Below, piece by piece: positions 44,194-53,292 of a stretch of DNA of 64,000 nt. Both the position numbers and the translations under genes were made by a program. This DNA is from AB-137-C09 sp964458185 (GTDB lineage: Bacteria; Pseudomonadota; Zetaproteobacteria; Mariprofundales; Mariprofundaceae), in the NCBI GenBank assembly GCA_964458185.1, contig CAYWFG010000002.1, forward strand, positions 1-64,000, read 5' to 3'. Every line of letters begins with the position of its first letter. Position 1 is the stretch's first letter. The notes beneath the pieces are model-generated. The model was not told the origin of the DNA. It worked only from the letters and a program-made list of their open reading frames with translations, and did not search any database.

Positions 44194-45305
44194 CAATCTT
44201 CTCGCCCCAAACGCATGGCGAAGTCTTCTTTAAAGACAGCGCCTGCCTTGCCTTCTTCGTAGTCAATCTCATCATTTTCAACCAAGCGTTGCAAATGTTG
44301 ATCAAACGTCTGACTACCATACAAGGAATGCCCATTTTCCATCGCCTTTGGAATTTCACCCCAGCGATCAGGATCCATAATAAAGTGGCGAATAACAGAA
44401 TTGACAATCATAATCTCTTGAGCTGCAACACGCCCCTTCCCTCCTTTGAGAGGAATAAGCTTTTGCACCACAACAGCGCGAAGATTTTCTGCCAAGCGTT
44501 CTCGAATAGCATCTTGTTCTTCTGCACCAAAAGCAGCCATCAACCGCTGCATCGTACCCACCGCAGTGGTTGCATGCACGGTAGCCATCACCAAATGACC
44601 TGTTTCGGCAGCCTGCAACGCCAATTGAATAACCTCCGCATCACGCGCTTCACCAGCAACAATAATATCAGGTGCTTCACGCAATGCATCCATCAAGCCT
44701 TGGGTGTAACTCATCACATCTACACCCACTTGCCGTTGACTCACCGTACCCTTGTGCGTTGTGCCGTAGCGAAACTCCATTGGGTCTTCTAGCGTCACCA
44801 CATGCACAGGTTTATTGACCACAATATGCTGAAGCATGGCTGCCATCGTCGTTGATTTTCCCGAACCTGTAGCCCCTGCCATCAGAACAAGCCCATTGTG
44901 TGCTTCACAAATTTCATTGATCACAGGTGGTGAGCGCAGCTCTTCAAAGGTCGGAATATCTTTGGGAATTACCCGCGCAACAATACCAAAATTATTATTG
45001 GTACGCATTACATGAATACGAAAATGTGCTACATCTTCTAATGAGTATTGGTAATCAATATTATTTTGTTCTTCCACATCAATTTTCAAAAAAGAAGCTT
45101 TCATCATGTGAATAATCATTTCTTTCACTAACGCACGGGACGGGGGTGGAATTTTATCGGGGGAGATACTGATCCATCCACCAGAAATGCGCATGCGTAT
45201 ACGATCACCCGTCCGCACCAACAAATCGGATGCTTTATGGCGGGTGCAAGCCAACAATAAATCATCAATCAGATGCCAATTATCAGCTTTCTTTGATGCT
45301 GCCAT
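44193..45305 (-). CDS. Third, divergent PilT-family ATPase
   Basis: This 370-residue hexameric secretion-type ATPase has an N-terminal PAS-like region (RHKASDLLVRTGDRIRMRISG), Walker A ATGSGKSTTM (about residue 150), the Asp box, Walker B DIIVAGEARD and the His box ETGHLVMATVHATT. It is further from classical PilT than its two upstream paralogues, and its N-terminus is shortened in the strand-forming part. It may be an accessory retraction motor. TAATG overlap joins it to the pilU-like gene. Confidence 0.85.
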   Translation of the reverse strand: MAASKKADNWHLIDDLLLACTRHKASDLLVRTGDRIRMRISGGWISISPDKIPPPSRALVKEMIIHMMKASFLKIDVEEQNNIDYQYSLEDVAHFRIHVMRTNNNFGIVARVIPKDIPTFEELRSPPVINEICEAHNGLVLMAGATGSGKSTTMAAMLQHIVVNKPVHVVTLEDPMEFRYGTTHKGTVSQRQVGVDVMSYTQGLMDALREAPDIIVAGEARDAEVIQLALQAAETGHLVMATVHATTAVGTMQRLMAAFGAEEQDAIRERLAENLRAVVVQKLIPLKGGKGRVAAQEIMIVNSVIRHFIMDPDRWGEIPKAMENGHSLYGSQTFDQHLQRLVENDEIDYEEGKAGAVFKEDFAMRLGRED

Positions 45306-46453
45306 TAAATACTTAGCTCACTGTCACCGATAGCATCAAGTTGATCCATACCATCGCCATCCGAGCTTTCTAGCTTCGCCATTTTCATTTTAAGACGCAA
45401 ATCATTGGCTGCATCTGAATTGGCAAGTGCGCTTTCTTCACTAATAAAGCCTTCACGCCATAAACGCAATAAATGCTGGTCAAACGTTTGCATGCCATAG
45501 TTTTTACCCATTTCCATGGCTTCTTTGATCTCGCCGACTGACCATTTTTCAATCAGATCTGAAATTCGGGCATTATTAACTAAAATTTCAATGGCGGCTT
45601 TGCGCCCACCATCCACCGTTTTAATCAGTCGTTGTGAAATAATGGCTTTTAGGTTCATCGCTAAGCCTAAGCGAACCTGTGCGTGGGTTTCTTCTGGGAA
45701 TAAGTTCATAATGCGATCTAATGTTTGATTGGCGTTATTGGCATGCAGCGTTCCTACACACAAATGACCTGTTTCAGCAAACTCTAGCGCATGCTCCATG
45801 GTCTCTTTATCGCGAATTTCGCCCACTAAAATAACATCAGGAGCTTGCCGCAAGGTGTTTTTTAATGCCGCCCTAAAGCTTACCGTATCGGTTCCTACTT
45901 CGCGCTGGGTAATCACACTCTTTTTATGGCGATGAACAAATTCAATCGGGTCTTCAATGGTGATAATATGACCTTGTTCATTGCTGTTGCGGTAATCCAA
46001 CATCGCTGCCATGGATGTAGATTTCCCTGAACTCGTCGCCCCAACCATCAATAACAAACCACGTTTTGCCATGATGATTTCTTTCATCACATCAGGCAAT
46101 TGTAATTGATCCATCGTTGGAACTTCGGCAGTGATTTTACGCACTACCATGCCCACATAAGTTCGCTGGCGAAAGATATTGACGCGAAAACGCCCCATAC
46201 CATCGTAAGCCACAGCCAGATTCATTTCCATGGTTTCGGCAAATTCAGCCCGCTGCCGTTCGCTCATGGTAGCATTGGCGAGTTGTTCGGTTTGTATCCC
46301 GTTCAGTGGTGGTTGCTTGAGGGGGACAACCAAACCCTTGATGCGGTATGCAGGGGGTAAACCTTCTGCCACATACAAATCTGAAGCATCTTGCTTCACC
46401 ATGACCATGAGTAAACGTCGAATCGATAGTTTTTCTGGCTCTTTTGCGCTCAT
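45305..46453 (-). CDS. pilU: Twitching motility ATPase PilU
   Basis: This 382-residue PilT-family ATPase is most like PilU in length and in its N-terminus (RRLLMVMVKQDASDLYVAEG). It has Walker A GATSSGKSTSMAAML, Walker B DVILVGEIRDKETMEHAL and HLCVGTLHANNANQTLDRI. PilU helps PilT retract type IV pili under load. It also has a longer acidic C-terminal tail (KLESSDGDGMDQLD) than PilT. A 12-bp gap follows pilT. Confidence 0.88.
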   Translation of the reverse strand: MSAKEPEKLSIRRLLMVMVKQDASDLYVAEGLPPAYRIKGLVVPLKQPPLNGIQTEQLANATMSERQRAEFAETMEMNLAVAYDGMGRFRVNIFRQRTYVGMVVRKITAEVPTMDQLQLPDVMKEIIMAKRGLLLMVGATSSGKSTSMAAMLDYRNSNEQGHIITIEDPIEFVHRHKKSVITQREVGTDTVSFRAALKNTLRQAPDVILVGEIRDKETMEHALEFAETGHLCVGTLHANNANQTLDRIMNLFPEETHAQVRLGLAMNLKAIISQRLIKTVDGGRKAAIEILVNNARISDLIEKWSVGEIKEAMEMGKNYGMQTFDQHLLRLWREGFISEESALANSDAANDLRLKMKMAKLESSDGDGMDQLDAIGDSELSI

Positions 46454-46465
46454 TGGGTGTTGTTC

Positions 46466-47512
46466 CTAACCGTTCATAAACAATTTTTTGTTGTTGGCTT
46501 TTTCGTAAGCCGCTTCTTCGGTGATTTTGCGTTCAGCGACCAATCGTTTTAAGTTCATGTCTAGCGTTTGCATCCCTTCGCGCTGACCTGTTTGCATCAC
46601 CGATACCATTTGAGGAATTTTATTTTCACGAATAAGGTTGCGCACGGCAGGTGTACCAATCATGATTTCATGGGCTGCAATACGCCCGTGACCATCGGCT
46701 GTTTTTAACAAGGCTTGAGAAATGACGGCCTTGAGTGATTCAGACAACATCGCACGCACCATGCCTTTATCTGCTGAAGAAAAGACATCAATAATACGGT
46801 CAATAGTTTTAGGTGCAGAAGAAGTATGCAGTGTACCAAAAACCATATGCCCTGTTTCAGCGGCAGACAGCGCAAGGGATATGGTTTCTAAATCACGCAT
46901 CTCACCCACCAAAATCACATCAGGGTCTTCACGCAACGCAGCTTTAAGTGAATTGGCAAATGATTTGGTATGCGGCCCTAGCTCTCGTTGAGAAATCAGC
47001 GAGCTTTTTGTTTGATGAACAAATTCAATCGGGTCTTCAATGGTCAGAATATGACCTTTTTCATTTTCATTACGGTAATCCATCATCGCCGCCAAAGTGG
47101 TTGATTTACCTGATCCCGTCGGTCCTGTAACCAAACAAATACCACGCGGAAGCATGGCTAACTTTTTAAAAATTTCAGGGCAACGCAGCTTTTCCATACT
47201 CAACACTTCGGTCGGGATGTTACGAAAGACGGCACTCAGCCCACGGTTTTGTTTAAAAACATTCACACGAAAACGCGCAATATCACCCAATGCAAAGGAG
47301 AAATCTAACTCCAACTTTTCTTCAAAGGTTTTTCGTTGGGTATCGTTCATGATGTCATAAACCATGATTTCAACTTCTCGATTTTCCAGTGCAGGCATTT
47401 TAATCCGCGTCATGTCACCATGAATACGAATCATCGGTGGTACACCAGCAGATACATGCAAATCTGATGCATCTTGTTTTACCATAAAAGCCAATAACTC
47501 AGAAATATCCAT
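46466..47512 (-). CDS. pilT: Type IV pilus retraction ATPase PilT
   Basis: This 348-residue protein carries the full PilT set: MVKQDASDLHVSAGVPPMIR at the start, Walker A GPTGSGKSTTLAAMMDY, RELGPHTKSFANSLKAALRE, Walker B DVILVGEMRDLETI and the GTLHTSSAPKTIDRI box. It powers pilus retraction at the inner membrane. It is the first of three tandem pilT-family genes. Its ATG overlaps the apbE stop (TAATG). No pilin or assembly genes are in the window. Confidence 0.93.
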   Translation of the reverse strand: MDISELLAFMVKQDASDLHVSAGVPPMIRIHGDMTRIKMPALENREVEIMVYDIMNDTQRKTFEEKLELDFSFALGDIARFRVNVFKQNRGLSAVFRNIPTEVLSMEKLRCPEIFKKLAMLPRGICLVTGPTGSGKSTTLAAMMDYRNENEKGHILTIEDPIEFVHQTKSSLISQRELGPHTKSFANSLKAALREDPDVILVGEMRDLETISLALSAAETGHMVFGTLHTSSAPKTIDRIIDVFSSADKGMVRAMLSESLKAVISQALLKTADGHGRIAAHEIMIGTPAVRNLIRENKIPQMVSVMQTGQREGMQTLDMNLKRLVAERKITEEAAYEKANNKKLFMNG

Positions 47513-48600
47513 TATTGTCCGTCCTTTGTTCTGTACCCTTTCTCATCTGCCTTCCGCAGGATAGAGCAACTGGGTTTTAGCTGCAAGTATTTGCGCATCT
47601 TTTTTTCCGCGTAGCATTGCCCTTTTGCATCAATCACCAACGCCATCATCGCTGTTTTTTCTAGTTTGGGTAACAATGAAGAGCCTGCAACAAAGAGGGC
47701 AGTACTCCAAGCGTCTGCCATGGTTGCTGTTGAAGCAACAATCGTTGTGCTTTGTGCCTGCATGGCAGGGTAGCCTGTTTGAGGATCAAGAATATGATGA
47801 TAACGACGACCATTCACTGTAAAAAAACGCTCGTAATCACCCGATGTCACCACGCTTTTATCGCCAGATAAAGCAAGTACCCCAACAATTTTATTGTGAT
47901 TACGTGGATCACGAATGCCAACCAGCCAAGGTCTTTCCCCATGCATCCCCATCATACGAATGTCACCGCCTGCATTGATCATGGCATGTTGAATACCGAC
48001 ACGTTTTAAGGCGGTAATAGCTTCATCCAGAGCATAACCTTTGGCTATGCCGCCTAAGTCGATCTTGCAGTATTTATTATTACGTTGCCATTGCTGCGCC
48101 CCTACACGGTGCAAACAATGGGCTGGCTTGGCAGCCACGATGTTGGCAATTGAGGCTAGCGAAGGTGGCTTGGTGGGTGGCTCAGGACGAGAAAATCCCC
48201 ACAATAATGAAAGTGCGCCCAAAGAAGCAGAAAAAGATCCATGGCTTTGCATCGACACCGCCTGAGACGTTTGCAGTAATTGATCCACAGGCAAAGGCAA
48301 ACGCATCGTTTCTTGTGGCACGCCATGATTGAACCGTTTAATAGCATTATCTTTATCGCCATAAATAGTCATGGCTAGCTCAATGGTTTGCATTCGATTT
48401 GCTGCTTCCACGATGCCTTTTTGTGCAACATCCTCATCAGCAATAATGGTGAATGTAACCATCGTTCCCATAATAAACCGAGTGTCTTGAACCTCATGAA
48501 TGCTCTTTTGACAAGCGGACAAAAAAAGAATGACGTGCATCACAGTTATGCCTAAAAGCAACGGTATTGTACGGTGCTGTGATGATGTTTTGTGCCGCAT
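47512..48600 (-). CDS. apbE: FAD:protein FMN transferase ApbE (lipoprotein)
   Basis: This 362-residue lipoprotein (signal ending in FLSAC) covalently attaches FMN to Thr residues of exported flavoproteins such as RnfG/NqrC. Family motifs are FIMGTMVTFTI, DLGGIAKGYALDEAI, NAGGDIRMMG and HILDPQTGYPA. An AGGA site precedes the ATG. It is the first gene of the pilT unit, an unusual partnership whose basis is not evident. Confidence 0.94.
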   Translation of the reverse strand: MRHKTSSQHRTIPLLLGITVMHVILFLSACQKSIHEVQDTRFIMGTMVTFTIIADEDVAQKGIVEAANRMQTIELAMTIYGDKDNAIKRFNHGVPQETMRLPLPVDQLLQTSQAVSMQSHGSFSASLGALSLLWGFSRPEPPTKPPSLASIANIVAAKPAHCLHRVGAQQWQRNNKYCKIDLGGIAKGYALDEAITALKRVGIQHAMINAGGDIRMMGMHGERPWLVGIRDPRNHNKIVGVLALSGDKSVVTSGDYERFFTVNGRRYHHILDPQTGYPAMQAQSTTIVASTATMADAWSTALFVAGSSLLPKLEKTAMMALVIDAKGQCYAEKKMRKYLQLKPSCSILRKADEKGYRTKDGQ

Positions 48601-48721
48601 AATAAAAAATCCTATACTTAAGCTGCTATTTTAGCCATGATTCCGCATCATTAATGAAAAACAACGGATAAAGCCATGATCACTTTCAACGCCACGCACG
48701 GCAATATAAATTAAAAATACC

Positions 48722-50968
48722 ATGACTAATTCGCATCTACACACGATGTCGTTAACCTGCATTCCTGAAAAAATGCGCAAGTTTAACATCAAACTGCCAC
48801 TGACAGATCGTTTTTTAATTGATGTCGCCCGCGTGTTGGAACCAGTCAATTTCAGCAAGGGAACGATCATGTTCCACCAAGGCGATCCTGCTGATTGTAT
48901 GTATTTGATTGAAGCTGGCAAGCTAGAGGTTACGGTTACAACTGCTGCCAACACTCAATTGGTCGTTAGCACTTTGGGTGAAGGCGAATTGGTTGGTGAA
49001 ATGGCTTTGGTGGTTGATTTACGCCGCAGCGCAACCATTACGGTCTTAGAAGATGTTGAGTTATTGCGTTTATCCAAACATGACTTCGACATACTTACCT
49101 GCAAACACCCAGCCTTACTCAAAGAATTTGGTGGTTACATCAAACCTCGCTTACAAGGCGATCGTTTGGCAACGATTATCACCAGTCTTTTTGGGCATAT
49201 GGAGTTGGAAACTTTTCGTGATTTTTCTGATTGCTTAGAGTGGGTATGCCTTGATGCTGGTGAAACCCTCTTTAATAAAAGTGATCATGGCGATTGCATG
49301 TATATTGTGGTTAATGGTCGCCTTGGCGTAGTTTCTGGGCATGACTTAAATAATGACGCATTCTTAGGGGAAGTTCGCCCTGGCGAATCCATTGGTGAAT
49401 TTTCTGTCTTCACCGAAGAAAAACGAAACTCAACAGTCTTTGCGATTCGAGACAGCAATATTGTTAAACTGTCAGCGAAGAACTTTTTTGTATTATCTGA
49501 AAAACATCCACGCACGATGTTTTCGATCACCCGCAGTATTATTCAGCGTTACCAACGTGGCAGCAATCCTGATCGTGTAGACCCCAATAAAAACGGCATG
49601 AATATAACCTTGATTTATGTTGGTGATTTGGGTCGAAAGATTCATTTCTCCGACTTGTTGAGCAATAGTTTGATTGAATATGGTAAAACGCTGCATCTTA
49701 ATAGCCATCATTTTGATCGTCTCTTTGGTAAAAAAGGCGCAGCTCAAATATCAGCGGAATACGCGGCTGATATTGCGATTATATCTTGGCTTAATGACCG
49801 TGAAGTTGAAGAAGACTATATCCTCTATGAGGTTGACCCTACCATAACAGAATGGAGCAAACGAAGCATTCGTCAAGCCGACCGTATTTTGATTATTGCC
49901 GATGCTGCCGAGTCCTCTGAATTAAGTGGTGTTGAAAAAATTGTTCAGCGCATTAATCCTCGCGCTCAGCAAGAATTAATACTGTTGCATCAAGACCTTC
50001 CCGCAGGTCATCCCCAAGGAACAGCGGCTTGGCTTGATGCGCGCCATGTAAAAACCCATCATCATTTACGCATCAAAGAAAAATCAGATTATAAACGCTT
50101 GACTCGCCGTTTAACCTCCAATGGCGCAGGTCTGGTGCTTAGTGGTGGTGGTGCGCGTGGTTTGTCTCATGTGGGCGTGATTCGTGCTTTAATGGAAGCA
50201 GGCATTGAACTTGATTTTATTGGTGGTACCAGCATGGGTGCTTTACTTGGCGCTGTCTTTGCAACGGGTAAAAGCTATGAAGAAGTGTTAGATTTAGTGC
50301 GTAGGCATTCTTCACCAAGGGTGTTGATGGATTACACCTTACCCACAACATCGTTGGTTAAAACTGCAAAAGTTACCAATATTTTAAAAGAAATGTATGG
50401 TGATTTACGTATCGAAGACCTTATGGTTCCATTTTTTTGCATGTCAACCAACTTAACCCGCGCCAAAGCAGTGATTCATCAGCGTGGCTTATTGTGGGAA
50501 GCCGTGCGTGCCAGTATTGCTATTCCTGCAATTTTCTCGCCTTTTTGTGCAGAAGGTGATGTTTTAGTCGATGGTGGGGTGATGAATAATTTACCCATTG
50601 ATGTTATGCATGATATTTCAGAGCAGGGCTTATTGATTGCCGTTAATGCCAGTCCAGAAATGGATATGAATAAAGACTACCGATTTTCTGCCAGCTTTTC
50701 AGGCTGGAAGGCGCTGATTGATAAACTTAATCCTTTTTCCAAAGGCGAACACGCGCCGCAAATCATGAATATTATGATGCGCACGATTGAGGTCAATACC
50801 GTTTCGCACCTTGATGAAAGCAGGGCGTTAACCGATATGTTTATTCAACCGCCTATTCATGATTTTAGTATTAAAGATTTTGATGCTTATGAGGCAATCA
50901 TTGAAGTAGGTTATGAAGAAGGTAAAAAAAGTATCGCTGAATGGCAGAAAAACAAGAGGCGAAGGTGA
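48722..50968 (+). CDS. Two cNMP-binding domains fused to patatin-like phospholipase
   Basis: This 748-residue protein is of the NTE/RssA-like esterase type. Two cyclic-nucleotide-binding folds come first (about 30-145: FHQGDPADCMYLIEAGKLEV, GELVGEMALVVDLRRSATI; and 170-285: FNKSDHGDCMYIVVNGRLGV). A linker region resembling the eukaryotic NTE (about 290-450) follows, then a patatin domain with oxyanion GGGARGLSHVG, nucleophile GTSMG (Ser about 503) and catalytic Asp in VDGGVMNNLPIDV (about 617). It probably hydrolyses phospholipids or lysophospholipids under nucleotide control. No strong ribosome-binding site is seen. It heads a plus-strand run with the pseudokinase and YyaL genes. Confidence 0.92.
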   Translation: MTNSHLHTMSLTCIPEKMRKFNIKLPLTDRFLIDVARVLEPVNFSKGTIMFHQGDPADCMYLIEAGKLEVTVTTAANTQLVVSTLGEGELVGEMALVVDLRRSATITVLEDVELLRLSKHDFDILTCKHPALLKEFGGYIKPRLQGDRLATIITSLFGHMELETFRDFSDCLEWVCLDAGETLFNKSDHGDCMYIVVNGRLGVVSGHDLNNDAFLGEVRPGESIGEFSVFTEEKRNSTVFAIRDSNIVKLSAKNFFVLSEKHPRTMFSITRSIIQRYQRGSNPDRVDPNKNGMNITLIYVGDLGRKIHFSDLLSNSLIEYGKTLHLNSHHFDRLFGKKGAAQISAEYAADIAIISWLNDREVEEDYILYEVDPTITEWSKRSIRQADRILIIADAAESSELSGVEKIVQRINPRAQQELILLHQDLPAGHPQGTAAWLDARHVKTHHHLRIKEKSDYKRLTRRLTSNGAGLVLSGGGARGLSHVGVIRALMEAGIELDFIGGTSMGALLGAVFATGKSYEEVLDLVRRHSSPRVLMDYTLPTTSLVKTAKVTNILKEMYGDLRIEDLMVPFFCMSTNLTRAKAVIHQRGLLWEAVRASIAIPAIFSPFCAEGDVLVDGGVMNNLPIDVMHDISEQGLLIAVNASPEMDMNKDYRFSASFSGWKALIDKLNPFSKGEHAPQIMNIMMRTIEVNTVSHLDESRALTDMFIQPPIHDFSIKDFDAYEAIIEVGYEEGKKSIAEWQKNKRRR

Positions 50969-51088
50969 TACTAGCGTATTCAAAAAACTCTTTCACTTAA
51001 GCAAACCTTGCCAAGGAATGTTTTGCTTGCATGATAGAGGGCTTAACCATGCAATTGTTTTAGCATGGTTCAATCATGGAGAGTGAAA

Positions 51089-53290
51089 ATGGCTACGTAT
51101 CGCAAAAAAGGCAAAATATGTGACTGCACAATGGGTGCAATTTATTTGGCTTACGATGAGGCCAATGATCGGGATGTGGTACTCAAGCAATTAAGTTTCC
51201 CCCGCGATAACGACACCCGTTATTTACGCACTTTTGTTGCCACCATTGACGATGCTCGAAAATTAAATCACGAACATATTATGTCTATTTACGGCATTAT
51301 TCATGAGGCCTTTGATGTAAAAATCGCTATGGAGCTGATGCGTTGTAAAACACTGCAACAAAAAATGGATGCTGGTGCAAACTTTTCTGTGAACGCAACG
51401 CTGAGTATTGGCATTCAATTAGTCGGTGCGTTGCAATATGCCCATGATGCTGGAATTTACCACGGTAGCATCAATGCAGGGCATGTTTATTTACGGAAAG
51501 ATGGTTTAGTGAAATTAAACAATTTTGGTTTTAATTATAATGTGGAAGGGGTGTTGATTGGTCCTGCAACCTCGCGTGCGCCAGAGCAATGGCGGGATGA
51601 ACCATTGGCTCGTACATCTGATGTGTATGGCTTGGGTATTTTATTGTACCAGATGCTATCGGGTCGTTTTCCCTACCGTGCCACCAGCAGCAAACAACTG
51701 CGTGATCGCGTCTTGAATTTACCACCGCTGCAATTGGATGCTTTAGCCCCTAATGTTCCTTTTGATTTGCATGAAGTCGTGATGCAAGCGATTGATAAAG
51801 ACCCCAGCAAACGATTTCAAACCATGATGGAGATGGACTCCGCTTTGCGAGCGGCAGCGCAAGACCCCAGTATTTCAAATAAAACAGATGCTTTTTTGAT
51901 TCATGAACTCAATAATCAAGCGTATGTTGCCAATGATATTGATTTTACGCGCAGCCATTGGCCGCTTCAAATTCTCAATGCTTGGCCAGCACGTCGGGTT
52001 GAGAATTTATCGCGAGATCGCATGATCGCCTACTTACTGGATAAAAAGCAACATTCCGAATCATTTTCTGGTGCTGCAATTATTGATTTAAATACTATGT
52101 TGTTATGCTGGCGAGGGCATTTGATTGCTTGTATTGATTTAAATAATCACAGTTATGGCAATGCCGTATTAGAAGCACTGCCAGAACACATTGAAGAAAT
52201 GGTGTTATTTACACCGATCAGCTTACATTTACGCCCTTTTGTTTTGTTACTTGCGACGATCTTGAGAAACCCTAAACCGTTGTACGACACATTACATTCA
52301 GAAAGGTTCGTGTCTGCTGATTTTATCAGCAAGCTTGAACACGATACATTCACAGGTGTTTTGCGTGCTCAATTTGCTGGCTATACTGCATGGATAGGCT
52401 TTGAATCGGGTCATTGCGTGTTTATGCTAAAGAATGATTATACGGCAGTACCCGTAGAGAAAAAAGCTATTCACTGTGATTTGGATGCCATCACTGAAGG
52501 TAAACCGTATAAGCTAGATGTGTATGCTACGCGCTTTACGCCATTACAGGTTAGTTTAAAACACACACTGATTGATACCAGCTTACATATATTTACACCG
52601 CCTGAAGCTACAAGCCTCACTGGCTTGTTAAAAATGAAGCCCCGCCAATTAAACCCTGCTTTTCTTTTGCCTTGGCGAGAAAAAAATCAACTACTGCATA
52701 AAGGTATTGATCAACGTCCAAGTATTTCGTTCGGTGCAAAAAAGATCAAAATTGAAACACTATTAACAATGGATGATAGCTACCATTTTGCTTGTTGGTT
52801 TTTATTTGAGTTATACCCTTATTTATTAACCAAAGGTCATAAAGATGGGCTGAAATATATGGTTCCTTGGATGGCAGAAATAGCAGATGTACGCTTACAT
52901 CAGACCTTAATGGGTAACAAAGGGAAGCGTTATACCTTTGATATTGTGACCTATGATGCCAAAGGTAAGGTATTGCACGTTCTTAAATATGGGAGCAATA
53001 ATGCCAATGCACTCAAACAATTTGTCATCCAAACAACAGAGGTAAAAGAACACCTAACGGACAATGGTGGTTTAGGGAGTGCAATCTATTGGTGTGATAC
53101 AGCAGCGACAAAAGATCTCGTTGAACAATTAGAACTTTATACCAAGTTACAAAAGAAATCCATTCTTAGTCTTGGTGCTTTGGATGTATTTACAGGGTTA
53201 CGGTCATTTATTCGGCTTGGTGCCAGCCGTGGTTACCATTTGTTGTTAGTAGAAAAAAAAGACGGTGTATTTAATCTTGTAGATTATTAA
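51089..53290 (+). CDS. Ser/Thr protein kinase-like pseudokinase with unknown C-terminal half
   Basis: Residues about 5-265 of this 733-residue protein have the eukaryotic-type protein-kinase fold: VVLKQL with Lys33, AMELM hinge, APEQW, DVYGLGILLYQMLSGRFPY and RFQTMMEM. The catalytic HRD is HGS (125-127), the usual loop Lys and Asn are Asn129 and His132, and the DFG Asp is Asn145. It should therefore bind but not phosphorylate. The C-terminal 460 residues match nothing I recognise; FTGVLRAQFAGYTAWIGFESG loosely recalls PATAN/DUF4388 modules. GGAG 8 bp upstream supports ATG 51089 over 51065. The YyaL gene follows after 2 bp. Confidence 0.8.
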   Translation: MATYRKKGKICDCTMGAIYLAYDEANDRDVVLKQLSFPRDNDTRYLRTFVATIDDARKLNHEHIMSIYGIIHEAFDVKIAMELMRCKTLQQKMDAGANFSVNATLSIGIQLVGALQYAHDAGIYHGSINAGHVYLRKDGLVKLNNFGFNYNVEGVLIGPATSRAPEQWRDEPLARTSDVYGLGILLYQMLSGRFPYRATSSKQLRDRVLNLPPLQLDALAPNVPFDLHEVVMQAIDKDPSKRFQTMMEMDSALRAAAQDPSISNKTDAFLIHELNNQAYVANDIDFTRSHWPLQILNAWPARRVENLSRDRMIAYLLDKKQHSESFSGAAIIDLNTMLLCWRGHLIACIDLNNHSYGNAVLEALPEHIEEMVLFTPISLHLRPFVLLLATILRNPKPLYDTLHSERFVSADFISKLEHDTFTGVLRAQFAGYTAWIGFESGHCVFMLKNDYTAVPVEKKAIHCDLDAITEGKPYKLDVYATRFTPLQVSLKHTLIDTSLHIFTPPEATSLTGLLKMKPRQLNPAFLLPWREKNQLLHKGIDQRPSISFGAKKIKIETLLTMDDSYHFACWFLFELYPYLLTKGHKDGLKYMVPWMAEIADVRLHQTLMGNKGKRYTFDIVTYDAKGKVLHVLKYGSNNANALKQFVIQTTEVKEHLTDNGGLGSAIYWCDTAATKDLVEQLELYTKLQKKSILSLGALDVFTGLRSFIRLGASRGYHLLLVEKKDGVFNLVDY

Positions 53291-53292
53291 CA

